DNA of 17,690 nucleotides from Muribaculaceae bacterium (lineage in GTDB: Bacteria; Bacteroidota; Bacteroidia; Bacteroidales; Muribaculaceae), in assembly GCA_021443235.1 (NCBI GenBank), contig JABUUJ010000031.1:36395-54084 (forward strand), given 5' to 3'. Position numbers and translations under genes: made by a program. How positions within the stretch are numbered: the stretch's first letter is position 1; the number at the start of each line of letters is the position of its first letter. The notes under the pieces are model-generated. The model saw only the letters and a program-made list of their open reading frames with translations, ran no database searches and was not told the origin of the DNA. Shown here piece after piece: positions 1-7,451 of this stretch.

Positions 1-100
1 TAGACGCATAGGCGCTTAGGCGAAGAGCCGGGATTAACGCTTAGGCGAAGAGGGCAAAGTCAAAGTCAAAGTCAACGTCAACGTCAATGTCAAAGTCAAC
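1..100. repeat. Intergenic direct repeats and CAAMGT hexamer array
   Basis: Two structures sit here. The 15-mer CGCTTAGGCGAAGAG occurs at 13-27 and again at 38-52, a period of 25. From 55 to 100 there are almost eight copies of a degenerate hexamer, CAAAGT / CAACGT / CAATGT. The last units contain the stop codon of the MscS gene on the minus strand (96-98). The string CGCATAGGCGCTTAG at 5-19 recurs twice at 3109-3140. I see no gene here. Such low-complexity spacers are common between Bacteroidales genes, and their function is unknown to me. Confidence 0.8.
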
Positions 101-1070
101 CCTGAGTCATGTGGACGTCCATGTGTGGGTAGGGGAAATTGAGGCCGTGCTTGGGGAGCTGGGTGTAGATTTGCTCGTAGATATTGTAGAAAACGGTCCA
201 GTAGTCGGCGTTCTCGCAGAAGCCGCGCACCACCAGCGTTACAGCGCTGTCGTCGAGGCTCTCGAGGTTAACCGAAGGCTGGTGGGCGTCATCGACAACC
301 GAAAGGGGATCGTCGTTGAGCAGTTGCAAGATGACCTCGCGAGCGCGCGCCACGTCGTCGCCATAGGAGATACCCACGCGCCACTCCAGACGGCGGTATT
401 TCTCGCTCGAGTAATTGTTGATAATGCTTGTTGAGAGTGTGCCGTTGGGGATGATGATGCGCTCATTGTTGGGCGTAGCGATGATAGTGCTGAAAATCTG
501 TATTTCCTGCACGGTGCCCACCTTACCACCAGCGTCGATGAAGTCGCCAACCTTGTAAGGCTTGAGGAAGAGAATAAGCACACCGCCAGCAAAGTTTTGG
601 AGCGTTCCGCTCAATGCCAAGCCGATGGCGACACCAGCCGAAGCGAAGATAGCGATGAACGAGCTTGTCTCGATGCCGAGGATGGCGATAACAGTGATAA
701 TTAGAAGGAAGAGGAGCGTGATGCGCAGCAGGCTGAGCAGGAATGACGAGAGCGATGCGTCAACGTCCTTCTTACTCATGACGGAGCCCAGCATTTTGTG
801 AGCCTTATTGATAAGGAAACGTCCGACGTAGAACACCAGAATGGCGGCTATGAGTCGGAATCCGAAATTGGAGATTGAGCTAATAAAAGTAGTGAAGAGG
901 TTGCCCCAGTCAATGCCGTCCACGGTAGAGGCGATATTCTGCACCGAGAGGTTCTCGGGATTTGCGACAATAGAGTCAACGGCGGCGCCCACCTTCCCGG
1001 TGACGCCTTCGATCTTGCTCACCTCGGCAGAGTCGGGAGCAGCTTGCAAAAGGATGTTTAATAGATTCAT
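96..1070 (-). CDS. MscS-family mechanosensitive ion channel
   Basis: This 324-residue inner-membrane protein should open under membrane tension and release solutes during hypo-osmotic shock. The order is: a hydrophilic N-terminus (about 1-60), TM1 at about 68-88, TM2 at about 108-132, and the family-defining pore helix TM3 at about 138-170. TM3 is rich in Gly and Ala (FASAGVAIGLALSGTLQNF) and is followed by LKPYKVGDFI, the start of the cytoplasmic beta domain. An alpha/beta C-terminal domain runs to 324. The length matches small MscS proteins with three TM helices rather than the large MscK or YbdG types. It starts 29 nt after the cation-efflux gene on the same strand, so the two are probably co-transcribed. 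An A-rich stretch precedes the ATG instead of a Shine-Dalgarno sequence. Its stop codon lies in a hexamer repeat array. The family call is firm; ion preference cannot be read from sequence. Confidence 0.93.
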   Translation of the reverse strand: MNLLNILLQAAPDSAEVSKIEGVTGKVGAAVDSIVANPENLSVQNIASTVDGIDWGNLFTTFISSISNFGFRLIAAILVFYVGRFLINKAHKMLGSVMSKKDVDASLSSFLLSLLRITLLFLLIITVIAILGIETSSFIAIFASAGVAIGLALSGTLQNFAGGVLILFLKPYKVGDFIDAGGKVGTVQEIQIFSTIIATPNNERIIIPNGTLSTSIINNYSSEKYRRLEWRVGISYGDDVARAREVILQLLNDDPLSVVDDAHQPSVNLESLDDSAVTLVVRGFCENADYWTVFYNIYEQIYTQLPKHGLNFPYPHMDVHMTQG

Positions 1071-1099
1071 TTTACTTTTTTGTTGGATTTATAATGTGG

Positions 1100-1993
1100 T
1101 TATAATGAGTCGGTTGATGGTTCGATATGGATATATATCTGAGACTCGGCGCCAAAGCGTTCACACAATTTTCGCTCGGCGGCGATGGTGAGTTCGTGAG
1201 CCTGATAAACCGTGAGGTGAGGGTCGACGACAGCGTGCACGTCGATGATGACGCTGCGCCCGTTGCGACGCGTCTTGAGGTCGTGGACATCGGAGATTGT
1301 ACCCACCGAGAGGATAATGTGATTAATCTCTTCCTCCTCGTCGGCCGGCAGCGAGCGTTCCATGAGCTCGTCGATAGCGTTCTTGCACATTTTCACTGCA
1401 ACGGCAAAGATAAAGAAGCTGATGACGCATCCGGCAAGCGGGTCAAGCACCACCCACTTCTTGCCCAAGAAGATAGCGCCGGCGATGCCCACGAGCGAGC
1501 CAATCGACGAGAAAGCGTCGGTGCGGTGGTGCCAGGCGTTAGCGATCACAGCCTGGCTGTTGACTTCGCGTCCCACCCGTGCGGTGACCTGATATAGAAT
1601 TTCCTTGGCGACAATCGACACAATGGCCATGTAGAGGGCAATCATGCCCGGCTCGGCCAGTTGCTCGCCATCGAGCCATCGCGAGATGGTAGCGGCACCG
1701 TCGTAGAATAGCTTGAACGCCACAAGGGCGAGCATAACTCCCACGATGAGAGTGGCTAAGGTCTCAAACTTGCCGTGCCCGTAGTCGTGTCGCGAATCGC
1801 TGTCCTTAGACGAAATCCTGACGAAGACCACAACGATAAAGTCGCTGATAAGGTCGGTGAGCGAGTGCACACCGTCGGCCACCATAGCTGCCGAGTGGCC
1901 CGCGATACCAGCGATCACCTTTGCGATGGTGAGTAGGCAGTTGACCACCGCCCCCCACAGCGTAATGCGCATTATTTTAAGTTCCCTTGTCAT
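1100..1993 (-). CDS. Cation diffusion facilitator (CDF) metal transporter
   Basis: A 297-residue inner-membrane exporter of divalent metals, probably driven by proton antiport. Two HxxxD metal sites are visible: in TM2 (H43, D47, in ADGVHSLTD) and in TM5 (H155, D159, in NAWHHRTDAFSS). The conserved DYGHGKFETLATL segment precedes TM3. The soluble C-terminal domain contains DVHDLKTRRNG and IDVHAVVDP, typical of the dimeric cytoplasmic domain. The HxxxD/HxxxD pattern is compatible with zinc or iron-type CDFs, but the substrate is not decided. The frame stays open upstream to a TTG at 2005. I chose the ATG at 1993 because the TTG overlaps the TAATTTTG -7 box and would lie upstream of transcription start. 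It probably leads an operon with the MscS gene. Confidence 0.92.
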   Translation of the reverse strand: MTRELKIMRITLWGAVVNCLLTIAKVIAGIAGHSAAMVADGVHSLTDLISDFIVVVFVRISSKDSDSRHDYGHGKFETLATLIVGVMLALVAFKLFYDGAATISRWLDGEQLAEPGMIALYMAIVSIVAKEILYQVTARVGREVNSQAVIANAWHHRTDAFSSIGSLVGIAGAIFLGKKWVVLDPLAGCVISFFIFAVAVKMCKNAIDELMERSLPADEEEEINHIILSVGTISDVHDLKTRRNGRSVIIDVHAVVDPHLTVYQAHELTIAAERKLCERFGAESQIYIHIEPSTDSL

Positions 1994-2002
1994 AGTTGGG
2001 TG

Positions 2003-2010
2003 CAAAATTA
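2003..2010 (-). promoter_or_regulatory. Bacteroidetes -7 box for the CDF gene
   Basis: On the minus strand the sequence reads TAATTTTGCACCC, matching the TAnnTTTG -7 element of Bacteroidetes promoters. Only nine bases separate the box from the ATG at 1993, so the mRNA would have almost no 5' leader. No well-spaced -33 TTTG is present: the nearest TTTG is only 14 bases upstream of the box. The same TAATTTTGC string occurs before rpmB, the DUF4143 ATPase and carA in this window. Confidence 0.6.
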
Positions 2011-2086
2011 CAATAAATAATGCACAAAACTTATTAAATTGTGTCTAAATAATGTGAAACAGTGCTACCACATTAAATAAAATGAG

Positions 2087-2094
2087 TAAATTTG
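2087..2094 (+). promoter_or_regulatory. Putative -7 box for the TPR gene
   Basis: TAAATTTG matches the TAnnTTTG consensus 22 bases before the ATG at 2117. No convincing -33 TTTG is found at the usual distance. The call rests on the -7 match and position alone. Confidence 0.45.
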
Positions 2095-2116
2095 TGAGAT
2101 TAAACACGAGAAATTT

Positions 2117-3049
2117 ATGAAAACACTAAGATATATACTGCTCATGGGCGTCGTGATGGTCGTTGCCGGCACTGCGCACAGCCAAATTGTCACCGACATG
2201 GCCATCAAGAACACCAAGATTCCCAAGGGCGAGCACCCCAGCGTCGCCGAGGACAAGCTGTCGCGCCAAAAGATGGACGTGCAGCTCGACAGCGCAGCCA
2301 CCTACTACACGCTCATCGACTCGGCGCAAGTGCGCATTGCACGCAAGGACTGGGCTGGTGCAGAAGACTTTATACGCAAAGCCATAGCCAACGAACCCAC
2401 CAACAACACCAACTCTATGTTGCTGTCAAACTTGGGCACACTGCAGCGCTACCAGGGCAAGTTGCAGGATGCTATCAAGAACTACACCCTTGCGCTCGAC
2501 ATGACGCCCAACGCCGTGACGCTGCTGCTCAACCGCGCTGCCACCTACATGGAGAGCGGTGATGTAGAGAAAGCCGTCGCCGACTTTGAGAAGGTGCGCT
2601 CGCTCGACGAGACCGAGGAGGAGTCGCGCTACACATTAGGCGTGATGGCGATGGACAACGGCGACATGGCGACCGCCGAGGAACTTTTCAGGGAAATCAA
2701 GCAGTTTAACGACGACTCGGAACTTGCCAACGAGGGTCTGGGGATGATGTATAAGCAGAAAGGCGACTATGGGCATGCGGTAGTGTATCTGAGCGAGGCC
2801 ATAAAGAAAGACCCCAACCCCACCCTACTGGGCAACCGTGCCGACTGCTATCTGATTTTGAAACAGCTTAATAGCGCGTCGCTTGACATTCAGAACGCGC
2901 TTGAGAAAGCCCCCGACGACGGCTTTCTGTACTTGCTGCGCGCCAAGCTCAACAAAATGCGTTTCAACAAGGACGACATGAAGCGCGACATTGAGTTGGC
3001 GGTTAAGTATGGCGTTGACAAGGAGTTGGCTGAGCAGATTGGGGAGTGA
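2117..3049 (+). CDS. Secreted tetratricopeptide-repeat (TPR) protein
   Basis: A 310-residue protein with a clear signal peptide: Lys and Arg at the start, a hydrophobic core to about residue 18, and a likely cleavage near AHS-Q (about 22-23). It is probably periplasmic. From about residue 60 to the end it is built of roughly six TPR units. Examples are IRKAIANEP, NLGTLQRYQGKLQDAIKNY, NRAATYMESGDVEKAVADF, GLGMMYKQKGDYGHAVVY and NRADCYLILKQLNSASLDI. TPR solenoids bind proteins or peptides, and no enzymatic domain is present. The next gene (HU-CCDC81/SPOR) is on the same strand but 183 nt away behind its own promoter, so there is no clear functional link. The partner and pathway are unknown. A repeat array begins two bases after the stop. 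Confidence 0.85.
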   Translation: MKTLRYILLMGVVMVVAGTAHSQIVTDMAIKNTKIPKGEHPSVAEDKLSRQKMDVQLDSAATYYTLIDSAQVRIARKDWAGAEDFIRKAIANEPTNNTNSMLLSNLGTLQRYQGKLQDAIKNYTLALDMTPNAVTLLLNRAATYMESGDVEKAVADFEKVRSLDETEEESRYTLGVMAMDNGDMATAEELFREIKQFNDDSELANEGLGMMYKQKGDYGHAVVYLSEAIKKDPNPTLLGNRADCYLILKQLNSASLDIQNALEKAPDDGFLYLLRAKLNKMRFNKDDMKRDIELAVKYGVDKELAEQIGE

Positions 3050-3051
3050 GA

Positions 3052-3152
3052 TTTAAAGTTTAAAGTTTATTGTTTAGAGTTTAGAGTTTAGGGGTTATTG
3101 AGGTTTTTCGCATAGGCGCTTAGACGCATAGGCGCTTAGACGTTAGACGTTA
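3052..3152. repeat. Heptamer array and tandem 16-mer repeats
   Basis: Six degenerate heptamers (TTTAAAG, TTTAAAG, TTTATTG, TTTAGAG, TTTAGAG, TTTAGGG) run from 3052 to 3093, starting two bases after the TPR gene stop. The 16-mer CGCATAGGCGCTTAGA then occurs twice in tandem (3109-3124, 3125-3140), followed by CGTTAGA-type units to 3152. The 16-mer is nearly identical to positions 5-19 of the window. Confidence 0.8.
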
Positions 3153-3174
3153 ATTAATTTTGTGGGGGAAAAAT

Positions 3175-3205
3175 TTTGTCAATTAAGAATTATTTAATAA
3201 TTTTG
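3175..3205 (+). promoter_or_regulatory. Promoter of the HU-CCDC81/SPOR gene
   Basis: TTTG at 3175-3178 is followed, after 19 bases, by TAATTTTG at 3198-3205. Both elements and the spacing match the Bacteroidetes primary sigma factor consensus. The ATG is 27 bases downstream of the box. A second TAATTTTG at 3155-3162 has no well-placed -33 element and is a weaker alternative. Confidence 0.7.
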
Positions 3206-3232
3206 TCGTAAATTCCAATTATTAGCGAATAG

Positions 3233-4177
3233 ATGTTTTCACTGGTAGAGCACATAGAGTACTTGATGATGAGTCACGACTGCGTGGTTGTGCCCGGTTG
3301 GGGCGCACTTATTGCGCAGTATAGCAGCTCGTTTTATAACGAGGAGGCTGGAGTCATCAACAAGCCCCAGCGCAAGGTGGGCTTCAACTCGAGCGTTAAT
3401 CACAATGACGGGTTGCTGGCACAGTCGATAGTGCGCCGTGAAGGCATCACCTATGACGAGGCGGTGCGCTTTATTGCAGTCAGCGTGCAGACATTCAGGC
3501 AGCAACTCGCCGAGGGCAATGAGGTGTCGCTGGGCCGTCTTGGCTTTTTCCACAACAGCGACGACCGCATCGACTTCATCCCGTTCTTCCACGAGAGCCG
3601 CAACGACGAGTACTTTGGGTTGCGCAACGTCAATTTCAATACCCTTGCACAGATGAGAGCCGAGCAGGAAGAGCAGGAGCAAGAGCCGCAGGTGGCAATG
3701 GTGTCGCCGAGGTCGTGGGCCCGCCGCGCCATGCACATTGCCGCGTCGATTATCGTGCTGCTGGCACTGGTACCGGTGCTCACTACCCCCATTATCAATA
3801 GCAACGACAAGAGCCTTGCCAGTCTGGAATTGCCCAGCGTGAAGCCCGCGCCCGTAGAGACAGCGGTGACTGACACTGTGGCTAAGACCGAAGAGGTTGA
3901 GACCGAGGTTGTTGAGGTTGAGGCAGAGGCCGAAGTTGCCGAGGCATCGCAGCCCAGCGAGGAGCATCGCTACCACCTGGTGGTGTGCACAATGAGCACC
4001 GAGGCTCAGGCACAGGCCTATGTGAAGCGTCACAATAGCGCCGACTACCCGTTGCAGGTGCTGAAACGCGGCTCGAGCTATCGCATCGTTGTGGCTGCTG
4101 CCGACGATCCCACCACTCTCTACAAAATCAAGCACAACCTGCCCGAGCGATTTGCCAAGTCGTGGGTAGGCGAGTGA
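3233..4177 (+). CDS. HU-CCDC81-domain and SPOR-domain membrane protein
   Basis: This 314-residue protein has the architecture of a Bacteroidetes-specific family. The first HU-like domain of CCDC81 type covers about 1-60 (LVEHIEYLMMSHDCVVVPGW, then NKPQRKVGFN). The second covers about 61-135 (ITYDEAVRFI, GNEVSLGRLGFF). A single transmembrane helix lies at about 167-187, then a Val/Glu-rich acidic linker (about 219-240). A C-terminal SPOR domain covers about 246-314 (YHLVVCTMSTEAQAQAYVKR, SSYRIVV). SPOR domains bind denuded peptidoglycan strands at division sites. The HU-like part would then be cytoplasmic, so the protein probably bridges the cytoplasm (chromosome or cytoskeleton) to septal wall. 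That role is inference; the domain calls are from recognised sequence patterns. It has its own promoter. Confidence 0.85.
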   Translation: MFSLVEHIEYLMMSHDCVVVPGWGALIAQYSSSFYNEEAGVINKPQRKVGFNSSVNHNDGLLAQSIVRREGITYDEAVRFIAVSVQTFRQQLAEGNEVSLGRLGFFHNSDDRIDFIPFFHESRNDEYFGLRNVNFNTLAQMRAEQEEQEQEPQVAMVSPRSWARRAMHIAASIIVLLALVPVLTTPIINSNDKSLASLELPSVKPAPVETAVTDTVAKTEEVETEVVEVEAEAEVAEASQPSEEHRYHLVVCTMSTEAQAQAYVKRHNSADYPLQVLKRGSSYRIVVAAADDPTTLYKIKHNLPERFAKSWVGE

Positions 4178-4226
4178 TAACGTGCTTGTGTGGAGAAATT
4201 TGCCGTTAACCAAGCAATTTGTGCCA

Positions 4227-4243
4227 AACCGAGACGCTCGGTT
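4227..4243. other. Short hairpin between genes
   Basis: AACCGAG (4227-4233) pairs perfectly with CTCGGTT (4237-4243) around a three-base loop. No run of T follows on either strand, so it is not a convincing terminator. It lies about midway between the SPOR gene and the LRR gene. Confidence 0.4.
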
Positions 4244-4300
4244 GCATCACATTATATAAATAGCTAATCACTAAAACCTACAATTTATATTTTCGCAAAA

Positions 4301-6790
4301 ATGAAACGCATTGCATTTTTATTGCTGATAGCGGTTGTGGTGCTTGCATCGCGAGCCGAGATACTCACCCAAGGATATTGCAAATATCAAACGAATAGTG
4401 AAGCTATGTGCGAATGCATAGGCCTCACCGACGAAGCCAAGACAATGAGCGGCCTCACGATTGAGATACCCATGTATGTGTCTGGTCGCCGAGTGGCGTA
4501 TATTGCAAACGGAGCCTTCGAGGGCGAGAGTGCCATCAAATCCCTTACAATCCTTGGCACTACGATGTATCTTATAGGCACAGAAGCATTTAAAGACTGC
4601 AAAAACCTGCAAAGTGTGGGCATTATTGCCGAGCGTATCGACGAGGCGGCTTTTAAGGGCTGCACGGCACTCAACGACCTATCGATTCTTGAAGGATGCC
4701 GGGTGATAGGGTATAAAGCGTTTGAGAACTGCACCGCGCTCACCAGGGTATATATTCCACCCAGCTGCTATTCATTGTCGCCCAGTGCCTTCAATGGCTG
4801 CACCTCGCTGGCAACGTTTACAACGAGCGAGGGGAGTGTGTATTATCAGGCAGTTAATGGCGTGCTCTATAGGAATGACTTGTCGGCGCTTGTGCGCGTC
4901 CCGCCTGCTAAGACCAGCTTCACATGGCCCAACAGCAATATCAAGATAATATATTCACACGCCTTTGCCAACTGCCGCATCAGCGATATAGAAGTGCCTT
5001 ATGGCGTAACCGAGATAGGCGAGAACGCATTCGCTTTCTCGAGCGCCCTTGAGCACCTTGTGATTCCGAGCAGCGTGACCTCGCTCACCAACCACTTTGT
5101 GGAAGGATGCACCAACATGAAGACAATGTATGTCAACATGCCCACACCTCCCACTGGCTGGTCGATGGAGCTGATATTTGGCACTGGCGTGACGAAATAT
5201 CCCAACCTTTATGTGCCATACGGCAAAATAAACACCTACAAATCTGCTGGTTGGGACGGCTTTGCGCGCTACAACAATCTTGGCGAACAAGCATACGACA
5301 TCGCCGTTGCACCTTATTATTATACGGTAACAAGCGAAGAGACGTATCAATCGCCGGCCACAGGCAACACCTACGACGGCACAGCGAAACTGACGGGTTG
5401 CTTCTATGCCAGCAACATAGCGCTGCCAACGAGCATAACCTATAAAGGAAAGACCTACGCACTGACCAACATAGGCAGCGAGTCGCTGAACATTAGCGGC
5501 AGCTACACGATTGCAAGCGCGCCCAGTATAGTGAGCGTAGAAGAGAACGCCTTTGCTCTGGGCAAGGGCGTGACGAGCGTCAACCTGCCCTCGCTTGTGG
5601 TGATAGGCTACAGCGCGTTTAACGGCTGCTCGGCGCTCACGTCGATGACCATTCCAAGCACGGTGACCAACATTGGCGGCATCGCGTTTAAGGACTGCAC
5701 CGGCCTCGAGAAGATTACCTGCGGCAGCTCTAATCCGTCGAGCATGACACTGGGCAGCAACGTGTTTAGCGGCGTGCCCAAATCGACCTGCACGCTCAAC
5801 GTGCCTCGCAACTGCAAATCGCTCTATGCCAGCGCCGACCAGTGGAGGGACTTCACAAACATTGTTGCTCGGAGCTATGACTTTGAGGCAGTGAGCAGCA
5901 GCGGCATCATTTACTACAATATTACGTCGGAAGACGACAAGACCTGCGAGGTGACCTACAAAGACACCAACTACAACAGTTACTCGGGCACAGTCAACAT
6001 CCCGTCGACAGTGAAGCATAATGGCGTGACCTACACGGTGACGGCCGTTGGATATAAGGCATTTAAAGACTGTGTTAACCTCTCGAGTGTGACGATGCCC
6101 ACGACGGTGGAACGCATCTGGTCGAATGCCTTCACCAATTGCGCAAAGCTGACTTCGGTGACCATTCCCAGCAGCGTCAACAGGCTTGACGGCGGCGCAT
6201 TCTCGGAGTGTCCATCGATTATGTCGTTCTACGGTAAATTTGCGACAGCCGATGGCCGCGCGCTCATCACCGACGACCACACGCTCAAGGCCTATGCGGC
6301 AGCGTCGGGCTCTTCCTACGCAGTTCCGAGCGACGTGACAGCTATCGCGAAGTACACCTTTGACGGGCTAACCAGCCTCAGCGAGGTGACGCTGCCAAGC
6401 GGAATCAAGTCAATTGACATTTATGCATTCTATAACTGCACCGGCCTCAGAAGGCTGACTTGCAAGAATCCCGACCCCAACATCACGCTGGGTCGAGACG
6501 TATTCTACAACGTGACAGGCAATTGCACGCTCTATGTGCCGCGGGCAAGCGTGTCGCTGTATCAGGCGCACAATGTGTGGAAGGAGTTCTACAAGATTGA
6601 GGGCATTGACGCGGGCATCGTGGGCGACGTGAATGGCGACGGCGTGGTTGATATCAGCGATGTGAACTTGTGCATTAACGTGATACTTGGCACTGCCTCG
6701 CAAAGCAGCTATCCTGGCGCCGATGTGAACGGCGACGGCGCAGTAGATATTGCCGATGTTAATGCAATTATTAATATCATCCTTGGCTAA
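4301..6790 (+). CDS. BspA-type leucine-rich-repeat secreted protein with C-terminal dockerin
   Basis: An 829-residue exported protein. The signal peptide is at about 1-19 (MKRIAFLLLIAVVVLASRAE). Most of the chain consists of LRR_5/BspA-type repeats with the recurring pattern I-x-x-x-A-F-x-x-C-x-x-L-x-x-V-x-I-P-x-S-V. Three blocks are visible (about 70-330, 350-525, 545-770). Each closes with a similar cap, LYVP or LNVP followed by Y, then W and F (near 300, 497 and 742). The C-terminus carries a type I dockerin: two calcium-binding loops, GDVNGDGVVDISDVN from 775 and ADVNGDGAVDIADVN from about 807. BspA-like proteins bind host proteins or other cells, and dockerins dock to cohesins. No cohesin is present here, so the partner is unknown. 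The gene stands alone and ends at a strong terminator. Its stop codon is inside the first unit of a heptamer array. Confidence 0.9.
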   Translation: MKRIAFLLLIAVVVLASRAEILTQGYCKYQTNSEAMCECIGLTDEAKTMSGLTIEIPMYVSGRRVAYIANGAFEGESAIKSLTILGTTMYLIGTEAFKDCKNLQSVGIIAERIDEAAFKGCTALNDLSILEGCRVIGYKAFENCTALTRVYIPPSCYSLSPSAFNGCTSLATFTTSEGSVYYQAVNGVLYRNDLSALVRVPPAKTSFTWPNSNIKIIYSHAFANCRISDIEVPYGVTEIGENAFAFSSALEHLVIPSSVTSLTNHFVEGCTNMKTMYVNMPTPPTGWSMELIFGTGVTKYPNLYVPYGKINTYKSAGWDGFARYNNLGEQAYDIAVAPYYYTVTSEETYQSPATGNTYDGTAKLTGCFYASNIALPTSITYKGKTYALTNIGSESLNISGSYTIASAPSIVSVEENAFALGKGVTSVNLPSLVVIGYSAFNGCSALTSMTIPSTVTNIGGIAFKDCTGLEKITCGSSNPSSMTLGSNVFSGVPKSTCTLNVPRNCKSLYASADQWRDFTNIVARSYDFEAVSSSGIIYYNITSEDDKTCEVTYKDTNYNSYSGTVNIPSTVKHNGVTYTVTAVGYKAFKDCVNLSSVTMPTTVERIWSNAFTNCAKLTSVTIPSSVNRLDGGAFSECPSIMSFYGKFATADGRALITDDHTLKAYAAASGSSYAVPSDVTAIAKYTFDGLTSLSEVTLPSGIKSIDIYAFYNCTGLRRLTCKNPDPNITLGRDVFYNVTGNCTLYVPRASVSLYQAHNVWKEFYKIEGIDAGIVGDVNGDGVVDISDVNLCINVILGTASQSSYPGADVNGDGAVDIADVNAIINIILG

Positions 6791-6853
6791 TGGCTAATGG
6801 ATAATGGCTAATGGATATTGGCTAATGGCTAATGGCTAATGGATATTGGCGAG
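6784..6853. repeat. TGGCTAA heptamer array
   Basis: Ten consecutive heptamers in perfect register: TGGCTAA six times, TGGATAA once, TGGATAT twice, and a decayed last unit TGGCGAG. The first unit supplies the TAA stop codon (6788-6790) of the LRR protein. The same unit recurs at 7379-7413. Confidence 0.9.
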
Positions 6854-6870
6854 AAATGAATATACTAAAT

Positions 6871-6909
6871 GCTGCCTGCTGCATTGCGATGTGGCGGGCA
6901 GTGTTTTTT
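6871..6909 (+). terminator. Intrinsic terminator of the LRR/dockerin gene
   Basis: CTGCCTGC (6872-6879) pairs with GCGGGCAG (6894-6901). Pairing continues inward, with G-T wobbles, to a TGCG tetraloop at 6885-6888. Six T residues follow at 6904-6909. The T run overlaps the stop codon of the converging gene on the minus strand. Confidence 0.8.
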
Positions 6910-7375
6910 AGGCTAAGTAGAGGGCTTTCAGGGTGTTGCGTTGCTCGGGGGTGAGTGGGGGAAGGGTGATGAAGTTGATGGGGGCGCCCTTGATGTGGAT
7001 GACGGTGGCGTCGGCGGTGAACTGGATGAGTGTGATGTCGCGCCACAACAGGGTGTGGTCGTTCATGCGTGGGTGGTCGAAGGTGAGATGCAGGCCCCGA
7101 GCATCGATAAAAACGGTCTTGGTCATTACCGACCATCGGGCAACAGGCGAGAAGGCATAGTTGAAGTAGACGAGGGTGAAGAGCATGAGCAGCGCGATGA
7201 CGTAAAGGATGACGGCCGCGGTGGCCCAACCGGCGTCGACAAACGCCAGCGCGAGGCAAGCGCCCAGCAGCATGAGCAGCCACCAGGCATGGCGCGAGAG
7301 CCACATTGCGAACACACGTCGCATGTAGCTTGCTGCCGGTGTGGCAAATGGCTCGTCAATCGATATGGTGGTCAT
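6908..7375 (-). CDS. Small two-helix membrane protein, possibly YcxB-like
   Basis: A 155-residue protein with a short cytoplasmic N-terminus, two transmembrane helices (about 31-46 and 50-72), and a soluble C-terminal half of alternating beta-like segments. The segments include KTVFIDARGLHLTF, LLWRDITLIQFT, TVIHIKGAPINFITLPP. This layout (two helices, then a small PH-like beta domain with a W-R/S-D/E-I motif) resembles YcxB-like proteins, whose function is not established. It lies alone between a converging terminator and a TGGCTAA repeat. I see no promoter box just upstream. An overlapping frame at 6822-7304 is also open but reads as a Pro/His/Arg-rich shadow, so I prefer this one. The family assignment is tentative. 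Confidence 0.6.
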   Translation of the reverse strand: MTTISIDEPFATPAASYMRRVFAMWLSRHAWWLLMLLGACLALAFVDAGWATAAVILYVIALLMLFTLVYFNYAFSPVARWSVMTKTVFIDARGLHLTFDHPRMNDHTLLWRDITLIQFTADATVIHIKGAPINFITLPPLTPEQRNTLKALYLA

Positions 7376-7378
7376 GTT

Positions 7379-7413
7379 TGGCTAATGGCTTTTGGCTATT
7401 GGCTAATGGTTTT
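7379..7413. repeat. Second TGGCTAA heptamer array
   Basis: About five degenerate heptamers (TGGCTAA, TGGCTTT, TGGCTAT, TGGCTAA, TGGTTTT) lie immediately upstream of the start codon of the two-helix membrane protein. They are the same unit family as 6784-6853, so that gene is flanked on both sides. Confidence 0.75.
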
Positions 7414-7451
7414 TTTCGAATTTTCGAGTTTTTTGTGGGGCTGGTGGTTGT

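Noticed and set aside
87..434. A plus-strand frame of 115 codons across the repeats and the MscS 3' end
   Set aside because: Antisense to the conserved MscS C-terminus and begins inside a hexamer array.
3239..4213. A 324-codon open frame on the minus strand opposite the HU-CCDC81/SPOR gene
   Set aside because: Its composition (His, Leu, Cys-rich) is unlike a real protein, and the plus strand has a promoter, recognisable domains and a coherent start.
4286..4295. TATATTTTCG as a -7 box for the LRR gene
   Set aside because: It breaks the TTTG core and has no -33 element at a workable distance; too weak to list.
4955..6280. A 441-codon open frame on the minus strand opposite the LRR gene
   Set aside because: It is a shadow of biased codon use in the LRR repeats. 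The product is rich in Arg, His, Val and Ala with no domain, and the opposite strand encodes a clear secreted protein.
6822..7304. A 160-codon minus-strand frame overlapping the two-helix membrane gene
   Set aside because: Pro/His/Arg-rich, and it would run through the terminator hairpin and the heptamer array. The other frame gives two good membrane helices.
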